The notes below the pieces were generated by a model, which worked only from the letters and a program-made list of their open reading frames with translations, made no database searches and had not been told where the DNA came from. A DNA stretch of 52,630 bases from Clostridia bacterium (lineage in GTDB: Bacteria; Bacillota; Clostridia; Oscillospirales; CAG-272), in contig JAFXAC010000063.1 in the NCBI GenBank assembly GCA_017522125.1, positions 1 through 52,630 on the forward strand. The letters run 5' to 3'. Shown piece after piece: positions 15,706 to 24,724 of this stretch. Both the position numbers and the translations under genes were made by a program. The stretch's first letter is position 1; each line of letters starts with the position of its first letter.

Positions 15706-16923
15706 ATGCCTGCAAAAATGCTTAAAAATTCAGCATTCGGCGCACAGCACGGCACTAAGGCGTCCTCCTTTGATTTTTCCTCTTATGAAGGTGTTGAAGT
15801 GTTTGAAAATTCCGATAGCGTTATTATTCTTCCCGGCTTTTGTGATGTGCATGTGCATTTCCGCGAGCCGGGTTTTTCCTATAAGGAAACCATAAAAAGC
15901 GGCTCTATGGCGGCGGCACGCGGCGGTTTTACCGACGTTTGCACGATGCCGAACCTGAACCCCGTCCCCGACTCTGCCGAAAACCTCGCGCTTCAGCGCG
16001 ACATCATCGCGCGTGACGCCGTGATAGGCGTTCACCCCTACGGCGCAATTACCGTAGGTCAGCGCGGCGAGGCTCTTGCCGACCTTGCGGGTATGGCGGG
16101 CGGCGTTATCGCCTTTTCCGACGACGGCAGGGGCGTGCAGAGCGACGAGGTGATGCTTGCCGCAATGAAGCAAGCCAAGGAGCTTGGCAAGATGATAGTC
16201 GCGCATTGCGAGGTCAATTCCCTTCTGCGCGGCGGCTATATCCACGACGGCGAGTACGCGCGCGCGCACGCTCACCGCGGCATCTGCTCCGAGAGCGAGT
16301 ACGCACAGATAGCGCGCGACCTTGAGCTTGCCGCAAAGGTCGGCTGTGCCTACCACGTCTGCCACGTTTCCGCAAAGGAGAGCGTTGAGCTGATACGTCA
16401 GGCAAAACGCACGGGCGTTGACGCGACTTGCGAGACCGCGCCGCACTACCTTGTGCTTGACGATAGCGATCTTAAAGAGGAAGGACGCTTTAAGATGAAC
16501 CCACCCCTGCGCTCCGCCGCCGACCGCGAGGCGCTTATCGAGGGAATAAAGGACGGCACGGTGGATATGATAGCCACCGACCACGCGCCCCACTCCGCCG
16601 AGGAGAAATCCCGCGGGCTTGAGGGAAGCGCGTTTGGCATTGTCGGGCTTGAAACGGCGTTCCCCGTGCTATACACGCACCTTGTGCGCGGCGGAGTGCT
16701 GACGCTTGACGAGCTTGCAGCACTTATGTGCCACAATCCGCGCCGCCGCTTCGGCATCGAGTGCGGCGACAGCTACAGCGTTTGGGATATCGGGGCGGAA
16801 TTTACCGTCAACCCCGACGAGTTCCTTACGATGGGCAGAGCAACGCCATTTACGGGCGATAAGCTCTTTGGCGTGTGCCAAAAAACGGTATATCAGGGCA
16901 AAACTGTCTGGGAAATAAAGTAA
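15706..16923 (+). CDS. pyrC: Dihydroorotase
   Basis: Catalyses reversible ring closure of N-carbamoyl-L-aspartate to dihydroorotate, the third step of UMP synthesis, in the cytosol. The 405-aa protein is a class I, amidohydrolase-type enzyme. The signature D47-V-H49-V-H51-F-R-E-P-G binds the metals and substrate carboxylate, and ATDHAPH near residue 285 carries the catalytic Asp. I chose ATG 15706 because GGAGG lies just upstream; a longer in-frame reading would begin inside the promoter. First gene of the pyr operon; carB follows 17 nt after its stop codon. Confidence 0.93.
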   Translation: MPAKMLKNSAFGAQHGTKASSFDFSSYEGVEVFENSDSVIILPGFCDVHVHFREPGFSYKETIKSGSMAAARGGFTDVCTMPNLNPVPDSAENLALQRDIIARDAVIGVHPYGAITVGQRGEALADLAGMAGGVIAFSDDGRGVQSDEVMLAAMKQAKELGKMIVAHCEVNSLLRGGYIHDGEYARAHAHRGICSESEYAQIARDLELAAKVGCAYHVCHVSAKESVELIRQAKRTGVDATCETAPHYLVLDDSDLKEEGRFKMNPPLRSAADREALIEGIKDGTVDMIATDHAPHSAEEKSRGLEGSAFGIVGLETAFPVLYTHLVRGGVLTLDELAALMCHNPRRRFGIECGDSYSVWDIGAEFTVNPDEFLTMGRATPFTGDKLFGVCQKTVYQGKTVWEIK

Positions 16924-16940
16924 AACGGAGGAGATAAAAA

Positions 16941-19900
16941 ATGGCAAAAAGAACGGATCTTAAAAAGATACTCATCATAGGCTCAGGTCCTATCATCATC
17001 GGTCAGGCGGCAGAGTTTGACTACGCGGGCACGCAGGCTTGCTTGGCACTTAAGGAGGAGGGCTACGAGGTCGTACTCGTCAACTCCAACCCCGCGACCA
17101 TTATGACCGACACCACCATCGCGGACAAGGTCTATATGGAGCCGCTGACGCTTGAATATATTGCAAAAATTCTTCGCTACGAGCGTCCCGACGCCATTCT
17201 CCCCGGCATCGGCGGACAGACGGGACTCAACCTCGCTATGCAGCTTGAAGAGAAGGGCATTCTCAAGGAGTGCCGCGTAGAATTGCTCGGAACGAGCAGT
17301 GAGAGCATCGAGCGTGCCGAGGACAGAGAGCTGTTCAAGGAGCTTTGCCAATCCATCGGCGAGCCGACCATTCCCTCGGAGATAACCTACAGCCTTGAGG
17401 AAGCCAAGGTAGCCGCTAAGAAGATAGGCTATCCCGTAGTGCTTCGCCCCGCGTTCACGCTTGGCGGAACGGGCGGCGGCTTTGCAAACAACGAGGAGGA
17501 GCTTATCGAGATAGGCACTAACGCCTTCCGCCTTTCCCCCGTTCATCAGGTACTTATCGAAAAGAGCGTTAAGGGATATAAGGAAATCGAATTTGAGGTA
17601 ATGCGCGACGGAAACGACCACGCAATTACCATTTGCGGTATGGAAAACATCGACCCCGTCGGCGTTCACACGGGCGACTCGCTCGTCGTTGCGCCCATTA
17701 TGACGCTTTCCGACCACGACGTTAAGATGCTTAACGACAGCGCGATAAAGATAATCCGCGAGCTGAAGATAGAGGGCGGCTGTAACGTGCAGTTCGCGCT
17801 CAACCCCCACTCCAGCGAGTACTATCTCATCGAGGTCAACCCCCGCGTAAGCCGTTCGTCCGCGCTTGCGTCCAAGGCAAGCGGCTACCCCATCGCACGC
17901 GTTACCGCGAAGATAGCCGTAGGTATGGCGCTTGAGGAGATAAAGATTGCCAACACCAACGCCGCGTTTGAGCCGCGCCTTGACTACGTCATCGCAAAGC
18001 TCCCCCGCTTCCCGTTCGACAAATTCACCACCGCGTCCAACACCCTCGGCACGCAGATGAAGGCAACGGGCGAGGTAATGGGCATCGGCTCGAACCTTGA
18101 GGAATGTCTGCTCAAGGGCATTCGCTCGCTTGAGGTCGGCGTAAACCACATATACCACCACAAGTTTGACAATATGTCCGACGCGGACATTCTCGAATAC
18201 ATCTCCACCTTCCGTGACGACAACATCTTCGCCATCGCCGAGATAATCGCGCGCGGCACGAGCGTGGAAAAGGTACACGAGATAACGCAGATAACCCCCT
18301 TCTTCCTTGAAGCTATCAAGCACATCGTCGATATGGAGGAAACGCTCAAGGCGCATCCCTTCGAGCTTGAGACCCTCACCGCCGCAAAGAAGATGGGCTT
18401 TAGCGACAAATACGTCGCAAGAATGTGGAAATGCACCGAGCTTGACGTGTTCAAGTTCCGCAAGGAGCATAAGCTCTTCCCCGTTTTCAAGATGGTCGAC
18501 ACCTGCCACACGGGCGCGTACATTCCCTATTTCTACTCCTCCTACACGGGCGAGAACGCATCCGTCCTCACCGACAAGAAGAAGATAGTAGTTCTCGGCG
18601 CGGGACCTATCCGTATAGGTCAGGGCGTAGAGTTTGACTACTCCACCGTCCACGCCGTAACCACCATTAAAAATTCGGGCTACGAGGCAATCATCATAAA
18701 CAACAACCCCGAAACCGTTTCGACGGACTACACCACCGCCGACAAGCTCTATTTCGAGCCGCTCACGCCCGAGGACGTTATGAACATCATCGAGTTTGAG
18801 AAGCCCGAGGGCGTTATCGCCTCGCTCGGCGGACAGACCGCAATAAACCTTGCACAGCCGCTTCACGACCTCGGCGTTAAGATAATCGGCACGGATTGCG
18901 CCGCTATCGACCGCGCGGAGAACCGCGACGTTTTTGAAAAGCTCCTTTCCGAGCTTAATATTCCCCAGCCCCGCGGCGCGGCAGTTACCAACATCGAGGC
19001 AGGTGTCAAGACCGCGCGTGAGATAGGCTACCCCGTGCTTGTCCGTCCCAGCTTCGTGCTTGGCGGCAGAGCAATGCAGATAGTCGGCAACGAGGAGCAG
19101 CTCCGCCACTACCTTAAGACCGCCGTTGAGATAGACGAGGACAAGCCCGTTCTCGTTGACAAGTACATCAGCGGTAAGGAGGTCGAGGTCGACGCTATCT
19201 GCGACGGCAGAAACGTGTTCGTCCCCGGTATTATGGAGCTTGTTGAGCGCACGGGCGTTCACAGCGGCGACAGTATCAGCGTTTATCCCACCTTCTCGAT
19301 ATCCGACAAGGTCAAGGGCACTATCCTGCAGTACGCAAAGAAGCTCGGTCTTGGCATCGGCATCGTCGGTCTTTACAATATCCAGTTCATCGTCGACAAG
19401 GACGAGAACGTCTTTATCATCGAGGTAAATCCGCGCTCCTCGCGCACCGTTCCCTTCCTTTCCAAGGCAACGGGCTACAGCCTTGCGGACATCGCGACCG
19501 AGGTAATCCTCGGCAAGAGCCTTAAGGAGCAGGGTATTTTCGACATCTACCCCGAGGAGAAGAAGCGTTGGTACGTAAAAGTCCCCGTATTCTCCTTCAA
19601 CAAGCTGCGCGGACTTGACGCATACCTCTCCCCCGAGATGAAGTCCACGGGCGAGGCGATAGGCTATGACGATAAGTACTACCGCGCGCTCTACAAGGCA
19701 CTTCAGGCATCGGGAATGAAGCTGCAAAACTACGGCACCGTCTTTGCCACCATCTCCGACAAGGACAAGGAGGAGGCTCTGCCCCTTATCCGCCGCTTCT
19801 ACAACCTCGGCTTCAACATCGAGGCTACCGAGGGAACTGCTAATTTCCTTAAAAAGAACGGCATCAGAACGCACATTCTCCGCAAGCTTGACGAGGACAG

Positions 19901-20114
19901 CGACGAGATACGCGACGCTCTCTCGCAGGGACACATCGCGTACGTTATCAACACGCGCGACGTTGACTCCATAGGTCAGGCAAGCGACGGCGTGATGATA
20001 CGCCGCTACGCTACCGAGAACAACGTAACGATAATGACCTCGCTTGACACCGTCAGCGTCCTGCTCGACGTGCTTGAGGAAACGACGCTTACGATTTCGA
20101 CTATCGACTCGTAA
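16941..20114 (+). CDS. carB: Carbamoyl-phosphate synthase large subunit
   Basis: 1057 aa, the usual full length. It makes carbamoyl phosphate from bicarbonate, ATP and ammonia delivered by the small subunit. The two homologous halves each begin with a nucleotide-binding motif (IIGSGPIIIGQAAEFDYAG near residue 12; LGAGPIRIGQGVEFDYS near residue 553), followed by ATP-grasp domains. The last ~130 residues form the allosteric MGS-like domain, including a TEGTANFLKKNGI segment. RBS GGAGGA sits before ATG 16941. No small subunit gene (carA) is found anywhere in the window, so it must be encoded elsewhere. A hairpin array separates it from pyrK. Confidence 0.96.
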   Translation: MAKRTDLKKILIIGSGPIIIGQAAEFDYAGTQACLALKEEGYEVVLVNSNPATIMTDTTIADKVYMEPLTLEYIAKILRYERPDAILPGIGGQTGLNLAMQLEEKGILKECRVELLGTSSESIERAEDRELFKELCQSIGEPTIPSEITYSLEEAKVAAKKIGYPVVLRPAFTLGGTGGGFANNEEELIEIGTNAFRLSPVHQVLIEKSVKGYKEIEFEVMRDGNDHAITICGMENIDPVGVHTGDSLVVAPIMTLSDHDVKMLNDSAIKIIRELKIEGGCNVQFALNPHSSEYYLIEVNPRVSRSSALASKASGYPIARVTAKIAVGMALEEIKIANTNAAFEPRLDYVIAKLPRFPFDKFTTASNTLGTQMKATGEVMGIGSNLEECLLKGIRSLEVGVNHIYHHKFDNMSDADILEYISTFRDDNIFAIAEIIARGTSVEKVHEITQITPFFLEAIKHIVDMEETLKAHPFELETLTAAKKMGFSDKYVARMWKCTELDVFKFRKEHKLFPVFKMVDTCHTGAYIPYFYSSYTGENASVLTDKKKIVVLGAGPIRIGQGVEFDYSTVHAVTTIKNSGYEAIIINNNPETVSTDYTTADKLYFEPLTPEDVMNIIEFEKPEGVIASLGGQTAINLAQPLHDLGVKIIGTDCAAIDRAENRDVFEKLLSELNIPQPRGAAVTNIEAGVKTAREIGYPVLVRPSFVLGGRAMQIVGNEEQLRHYLKTAVEIDEDKPVLVDKYISGKEVEVDAICDGRNVFVPGIMELVERTGVHSGDSISVYPTFSISDKVKGTILQYAKKLGLGIGIVGLYNIQFIVDKDENVFIIEVNPRSSRTVPFLSKATGYSLADIATEVILGKSLKEQGIFDIYPEEKKRWYVKVPVFSFNKLRGLDAYLSPEMKSTGEAIGYDDKYYRALYKALQASGMKLQNYGTVFATISDKDKEEALPLIRRFYNLGFNIEATEGTANFLKKNGIRTHILRKLDEDSDEIRDALSQGHIAYVINTRDVDSIGQASDGVMIRRYATENNVTIMTSLDTVSVLLDVLEETTLTISTIDS

Positions 20115-20268
20115 GGTGAAAACGGCTTTGCCGTTTTCACAGTGAAATCCACCTTCGGTGGGTGAAATCCGACTCCGTCGGGTGAAATACGCCTGCGGCG
20201 TGTGAAATATTTTGCTTCGCAAAATGTTAAGGTAGCTTTTTGCCGAAAGGCAAAAAGCTATCCTATTA
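20114..20268. repeat. Modular hairpin array 3, inside the pyr operon
   Basis: Hairpins GTGAAAACGGC/GCCGTTTTCAC, CCACC/GGTGG, CCGAC/GTCGG, ACGCC/GGCGT, ATTTTGC/GCAAAAT and GCTTTTTGCC/GGCAAAAAGC, joined by GTGAAAT connectors, fill the carB-pyrK gap. There is no central terminator hairpin and no T-tract, unlike most other arrays. That is consistent with transcription continuing into pyrK. Confidence 0.85.
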
Positions 20269-20283
20269 AATAAAGAGGAAAAA

Positions 20284-21018
20284 ATGAAACAATCCATATT
20301 CACGATAATTGAAAACGCGGCGCTGACGCGCGACGTTTGGCGTATGCGCCTGCGCGGCGACACGAGCGCGATAACGGCGGCGGGGCAGTTCGTCAACATT
20401 CAGCTTGACGGTCTTTTCCTGCGCCGCCCCATCTCCGTTTGCGACTGCGAGGGCGACGTGCTTACCCTCATTTACAAGGTCGTCGGCAAGGGCACGGCGC
20501 AAATGGCAAAAATGAGCGCGGGCGAGACCCTTGACGTTCTGACGGGACTCGGCAACGGCTACGACCTCTCCTGCGCGGGCGAGCATCCCTTGCTCATCGG
20601 CGGCGGCGTGGGCGTTCCCCCGCTTTATATGCTTGCAAAACAGCTCCGCGCGCGCGGACTTCGCGTGTCCGTAATACTCGGCTTTAACACCGAGAGCGAG
20701 ATATTCTGCCGCGAGGACTTTGCCGCCCTCGGCTGTGACGTTACGGTTACCACCGTTGACGGAAGCTACGGCACGAAGGGCTTCGTTACCGACGCTATGG
20801 GCGCGGATTACAGCTATTTCTACACCTGCGGCCCCGAGCCTATGCTCAAAGCGGTCTACCGCGCGTCGAAAACGTCGGGACAGATGAGCTTTGAGGAGCG
20901 CATGGGCTGCGGCTTTGGCGCGTGCATGGGCTGCTCCTGCAAGACGCTTACGGGCAACAAGCGCATCTGCAAGGAAGGCCCCGTTATGAGAAAGGAGGAG
21001 ATAATATGGGAAGACTGA
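20284..21018 (+). CDS. pyrK: Dihydroorotate dehydrogenase electron transfer subunit
   Basis: 244 aa. PyrK partners PyrD (type 1B), carrying electrons from dihydroorotate to NAD+ through FAD and a [2Fe-2S] cluster. The N-terminal part is a ferredoxin-reductase-like FAD domain (FLRRPISVCD near residue 47), the middle has the nucleotide-binding GGGVGVPPLYMLAK. The C-terminus holds the cluster cysteines in GCGFGACMGCSCKT..RICKEGPV. RBS GAGGAAAAA precedes ATG 20284. Its last codons overlap the start of pyrD by 13 nt, indicating translational coupling. Confidence 0.93.
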   Translation: MKQSIFTIIENAALTRDVWRMRLRGDTSAITAAGQFVNIQLDGLFLRRPISVCDCEGDVLTLIYKVVGKGTAQMAKMSAGETLDVLTGLGNGYDLSCAGEHPLLIGGGVGVPPLYMLAKQLRARGLRVSVILGFNTESEIFCREDFAALGCDVTVTTVDGSYGTKGFVTDAMGADYSYFYTCGPEPMLKAVYRASKTSGQMSFEERMGCGFGACMGCSCKTLTGNKRICKEGPVMRKEEIIWED

Positions 21019-21917
21019 GCGTAAACCTTCTCGGTATCGAGCTTGATAACCCCGTTATCCCCGCCAGCGGCACTTTTGGCTACGGCTACGAATTTGCCGA
21101 GCTTTACGACATAAACGTGCTTGGCACGTTCTCCTTCAAGGGTACTACGCGCGAGGCGCGCTTCGGCAACCCCACGCCCCGCATTGCGGAATGCTCCGCG
21201 GGTATGATAAACGCGGTGGGACTTCAAAACCCCGGCGTTGACGCGGTCATAAGCCACGAGCTTCCCTTACTTAAAAAATGCTTTAATAAAAAGGTAATGG
21301 CTAACGTTTCGGGCTTTTCCGTCGAGGATTACGCCTACGTTTGCGAGCGACTTGACGCCGAGGAGCAGGTCGGCTGGCTTGAGGTCAACGTAAGCTGCCC
21401 CAACGTTCACGGCGGCGGAATGTCCTTCGGCACGTCGCCCGAGGCGGCGGCAGAGGTGGTAAGGGCGGTAAAGGCAGTCACCAAAAAGCCCGTGATAGTC
21501 AAGCTCTCCCCCAACGTTACCGACGTCGTCGCTATCGCCAAGGCGTGCGAGGCGGCGGGTGCGGACGGCATAAGCCTTATCAACACCTTGCTCGGAATGC
21601 GCGTGGATATACGCCGCCGCCGTCCCGTGATAGCCAATAAAATGGGCGGCTTTTCAGGCCCTGCCATCTTCCCCGTAGCGGTGAGAATGGTCTATCAGGT
21701 GTCCCACGCGGTAAAGATACCCGTTATCGGAATGGGCGGAGTCGCATCCGCCGAGGACGTTATCGAAATGATGATGGCGGGCGCGACCGCAGTTGAGATC
21801 GGCGCGCAGAACCTTATCGACCCCTACGCGTGCAAGAAGATAATCGAGGACCTGCCGCGCGTTATGGACGAATACAAAATTGAAAATCTTAAAGATATAA
21901 TAGGAGTGATAGAATAA
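21006..21917 (+). CDS. pyrD: Dihydroorotate dehydrogenase, catalytic subunit (class 1B)
   Basis: 303 aa, an FMN-binding TIM barrel oxidising dihydroorotate to orotate. Family segments seen: NPVIPASGTFGYG near residue 14, substrate-contact NAVGLQNPG near residue 67, NVSCPNVHGGG near residue 126 with the class 1 catalytic Cys, and phosphate-binding GMGGVASAEDV near residue 240. ATG 21006 follows AGGAG and overlaps pyrK. Pairing with pyrK makes this the NAD+-dependent type. The stop overlaps the pyrF start by one base. Confidence 0.95.
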   Translation: MGRLSVNLLGIELDNPVIPASGTFGYGYEFAELYDINVLGTFSFKGTTREARFGNPTPRIAECSAGMINAVGLQNPGVDAVISHELPLLKKCFNKKVMANVSGFSVEDYAYVCERLDAEEQVGWLEVNVSCPNVHGGGMSFGTSPEAAAEVVRAVKAVTKKPVIVKLSPNVTDVVAIAKACEAAGADGISLINTLLGMRVDIRRRRPVIANKMGGFSGPAIFPVAVRMVYQVSHAVKIPVIGMGGVASAEDVIEMMMAGATAVEIGAQNLIDPYACKKIIEDLPRVMDEYKIENLKDIIGVIE

Positions 21918-22615
21918 TGGGAAAAGACGTGATTATCGCGTGTGATTTTGACAGCGCGGAAAAGACATTTGCGTTTCTTGATAATTTCAAGGGCAAAAAG
22001 CCCTACGTTAAGATAGGTATGGAGCTTTACTATGCCGAGGGCCCGTCCATCGTGCGCGAGATAAAGGCGCGCGGACACAAGATATTCCTTGACCTTAAGC
22101 TCCACGACATCCCCAACACCGTTAAAAAGAGCATGGCAGTTCTCTCCCGCCTTGACGTGGATATGTGCAATCTTCACGCATCGGGTACTGTTCGTATGAT
22201 GGAGGCGGCGATCGAGGGACTTACCCGTCCCGACGGCACTCGCCCCCTGCTCATCGCCGTAACACAGCTCACCTCGACCGATCAGGAGAGCATGGAGAAC
22301 GACCTTCTCATTCACGAAAGGATCGACGAGGTAGTAATGCACTACGCCGCAAACGCCGCAAAGGCAGGTCTTGACGGCGTCGTTTGCTCCCCCCTTGAGG
22401 CAGAAAAGGTACACGCAAGATGCGGCGCAGGCTTCCTTACCGTTACCCCCGGCGTGCGCTTTGCCGACGGTGATATCGGCGACCAGAAGCGCGTTATGAC
22501 TCCCGCCGAGGCAAAGAGGATCGGCTCTGACTACATCGTCGTCGGCAGACCCATCACCGCCGCCGCCGATCCCGTTGCCGCATACGAAAGATGCGTAAGC
22601 GAATTTTGCGATTAA
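21917..22615 (+). CDS. pyrF: Orotidine 5'-phosphate decarboxylase
   Basis: 232 aa; decarboxylates OMP to UMP, the last step of the pathway. The hallmark DLKLHDIPNT (near residue 60) supplies the Asp-Lys-Asp catalytic array. VTPGVR near residue 175 and IVVGRPI near residue 200 bind the phosphate. Start ATG overlaps the pyrD stop; its Shine-Dalgarno (AGGAGTG) lies within pyrD. Confidence 0.95.
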   Translation: MGKDVIIACDFDSAEKTFAFLDNFKGKKPYVKIGMELYYAEGPSIVREIKARGHKIFLDLKLHDIPNTVKKSMAVLSRLDVDMCNLHASGTVRMMEAAIEGLTRPDGTRPLLIAVTQLTSTDQESMENDLLIHERIDEVVMHYAANAAKAGLDGVVCSPLEAEKVHARCGAGFLTVTPGVRFADGDIGDQKRVMTPAEAKRIGSDYIVVGRPITAAADPVAAYERCVSEFCD

Positions 22616-22633
22616 TTTTCGGAGGATATAAAA

Positions 22634-23293
22634 ATGGAAAGCTACAAGAGAGAATTTATACAGTTCCTTGAGTCCGCAGGAGTGCTGAAATTCGGTGATT
22701 TCACCGCAAAAAGCGGCAGAAAGATACCCTACTTCATCAACGCGGGCGATATAAAGACGGGCGACCAGATAGCAAAGCTCGGCGAGTTCTACGCAAAGGC
22801 GTATCTTGAAAAGGTCGGCAACAAAAAGACCGTCCTTTACGGCCCTGCATACAAGGGTATTCCGATCGCGGTAAGTGCCGCTTGCGCACTTTCAAAGCAC
22901 GGACTTGACCTTCCCTTCTTCTTCAACCGCAAGGAAGAAAAGGACCACGGCGAGGGCGGCGTTTTCGTAGGCTACAAGCCGCAGGCAGGCGACGAGATAG
23001 TTATCGTCGAGGACGTTATCACCGCGGGCACGGCTATCCGCGAGAGCATGGAAAATATGCGCTCCCTTGAGGGCGCGCGCGTCGTTGCCACCTTCGTAAT
23101 GGTCGACCGCAAGGAAAAGGGCAAGGGCGAGGACGGCAAGTCCGCTATGGCAGAGGTAGAGGCTGAATTCGGCTTCCCCGTTTACTCGGTAGTCGACGTT
23201 TACGACATCATCGAGTACCTTGAGGAGGACGAAAAGAACGCCGAAAACGTACAGAGAATAAAGAATTATCTTTCGGTAAACGGTGCAAAATGA
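22634..23293 (+). CDS. pyrE: Orotate phosphoribosyltransferase
   Basis: 219 aa; attaches PRPP ribose-phosphate to orotate, giving OMP. The PRPP-binding motif [12 protein letters not shown] is near residue 125, and the flexible loop [13 protein letters not shown] near residue 97. RBS GGAGG precedes ATG 22634. Its end overlaps pyrB by four bases (ATGA), suggesting coupled translation. Confidence 0.95.
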   Translation: MESYKREFIQFLESAGVLKFGDFTAKSGRKIPYFINAGDIKTGDQIAKLGEFYAKAYLEKVGNKKTVLYGPAYKGIPIAVSAACALSKHGLDLPFFFNRKEEKDHGEGGVFVGYKPQAGDEIVIVEDVITAGTAIRESMENMRSLEGARVVATFVMVDRKEKGKGEDGKSAMAEVEAEFGFPVYSVVDVYDIIEYLEEDEKNAENVQRIKNYLSVNGAK

Positions 23294-24369
23294 GAAGCGT
23301 AATCGACACGCTCGACCTGACGGTCGAGGAAATACAATCCCTTATAGACACCGCCGAGGATATCGCGCATAACCCCCAGAATTATGCCGAAAAATGCAAG
23401 GGCAAGAAGCTTGCGACGCTCTTTTTTGAGCCGTCCACGCGCACGCGCCTCAGCTTCGAGGCGGCTATGCTTGAGCTTGGCGGCTCAGTCATCGGCTTTT
23501 CCGACGCGGGAAGCTCGTCCGCATCCAAGGGCGAGAGCGTTGCCGACACGGTAAAGGTCATAAGCTGCTACGCCGACGTCATCGCAATGCGCCATCCGCG
23601 CGAGGGTGCGCCCCTCGTTGCCGCGCACAATGCGTCCATTCCCGTTATCAACGCGGGCGACGGCGGACATTGCCACCCCACGCAGACGCTTGCGGACCTT
23701 CTTACCATTCACCGCGAAAAGGGCAGACTTGATAACCTTACCGTCGGCTTTTGCGGCGACCTTAAATACGGCAGAACGGTGCATTCCCTTATCGCCGCGC
23801 TGTCGCGCTACACGGGAATAAAGCTCGTTCTCATCTCCCCTGAGGAGCTTCGCGTCCCGGGCTACGTTACCAAGGGCGTGATAAACGAGGCGGGAATGCC
23901 CTACCGCGAGACCGAAAGCCTTGAGGACGCAATGCCCGAGCTTGACGTGCTTTATATGACTCGCATACAGCGCGAGAGATTTTCGGATATCGACGAGTAC
24001 GAAAGGCTCAAGGACAGCTATATTCTCACGCTTGAGAAGCTCGCAAGCGCAAAGAGCGACCTTATCGTGCTTCATCCCCTGCCCCGCGTAAACGAAATAA
24101 GCGTAAAGGTCGACGACGACCCCCGCGCTTGCTATTTCAAGCAGGTAATGAACGGCAAGCTCATGCGCATGGCGCTGATACTTAAGCTGCTCGGCGCGGT
24201 AGATGAGCCCGACTCGCACCCCATTCCCGACGGTGCGCTGATAAACGAGATATGCTGTCACAACCCCGCGTGCATCACGAAGGTGGAGCAGGAGCTTGAC
24301 CAGGTGTTCAAGCCCGTCGCCCCCGGCGTGTACCGTTGCATTTATTGTGAATCGAAAGCGAAGATATAA
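23290..24369 (+). CDS. pyrB: Aspartate carbamoyltransferase with a fused PyrI-like zinc ribbon
   Basis: 359 aa; condenses carbamoyl phosphate with aspartate. Residues 1 to ~310 are a normal catalytic chain: carbamoyl-phosphate loop [13 protein letters not shown] near residue 47, and [10 protein letters not shown] near residue 263. The remaining ~48 residues are extra and hold C323-x4-C328 and C350-x2-C353 in a context (CHNPACI..YRCIYC) strongly resembling the zinc domain of the regulatory chain PyrI. The nucleotide-binding allosteric domain of PyrI is absent. In PyrI this zinc domain contacts catalytic chains, so I infer a role in oligomer assembly rather than CTP feedback. Last gene of the operon; a terminator begins one base after the stop. 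Confidence 0.93.
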   Translation: MRSVIDTLDLTVEEIQSLIDTAEDIAHNPQNYAEKCKGKKLATLFFEPSTRTRLSFEAAMLELGGSVIGFSDAGSSSASKGESVADTVKVISCYADVIAMRHPREGAPLVAAHNASIPVINAGDGGHCHPTQTLADLLTIHREKGRLDNLTVGFCGDLKYGRTVHSLIAALSRYTGIKLVLISPEELRVPGYVTKGVINEAGMPYRETESLEDAMPELDVLYMTRIQRERFSDIDEYERLKDSYILTLEKLASAKSDLIVLHPLPRVNEISVKVDDDPRACYFKQVMNGKLMRMALILKLLGAVDEPDSHPIPDGALINEICCHNPACITKVEQELDQVFKPVAPGVYRCIYCESKAKI

Positions 24370-24396
24370 AAAAAGCGGCGCAATGCGCCGCTTTTT
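24370..24396 (+). terminator. Terminator of the pyr operon
   Basis: AAAAAGCGGCGC-AAT-GCGCCGCTTTTT directly after the pyrB stop; a symmetric stem with A and T tracts that could work in both directions. Confidence 0.85.
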
Positions 24397-24566
24397 AAAT
24401 GATGCATTTGCCCTTCGGGCAAATATGATGCGCGCTTCGCGCATGATGCACGGCTTCGCCGTGTGATGTGTTTGCCTTGCGGCAAACGTTAAGGAAAAAA
24501 GCGGAAGAAACTCGCGTTTCTTCCGCTTTTATTTTATTTATGCTTTTTGCGAAGCAAAAAGCATTC
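24397..24566. repeat. Modular hairpin array 4
   Basis: ATTTGCCC/GGGCAAAT, GCGC/GCGC, CACGGC/GCCGTG and GTTTGCC/GGCAAAC hairpins with ATGATG connectors lead to GCGGAAGAAAC/GTTTCTTCCGC plus TTTTATTTTATTT (a second probable terminator). GCTTTTTGC/GCAAAAAGC then closes the array. Confidence 0.85.
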
Positions 24567-24608
24567 GGTAAAATTACCATTCGGGAGCTTTTGAGTAATT
24601 ATATTCGT

Positions 24609-24714
24609 CAAAAAGGTATAAATACGAATTTTTAACGAATAATATACTTGACTAATATATGATAATATGTTAAAATATTCTATGAAAAGGTGTAAATACG
24701 AATTTTTGACGAAA
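24609..24714 (+). promoter_or_regulatory. Promoter flanked by two operator-like direct repeats
   Basis: TTGACT (24648-24653), 17 nt, TAAAAT (24671-24676). Two ~30-bp direct repeats, core AAAAGGTRTAAATACGAATT plus TTTRACGAA, lie at about 24610-24639 and 24684-24713. One is upstream of the -35, the other covers the transcription start. Their placement suggests an operator pair bound by a regulator, perhaps the downstream protein itself; this is inference. Confidence 0.65.
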
Positions 24715-24724
24715 GGATAGCGAG

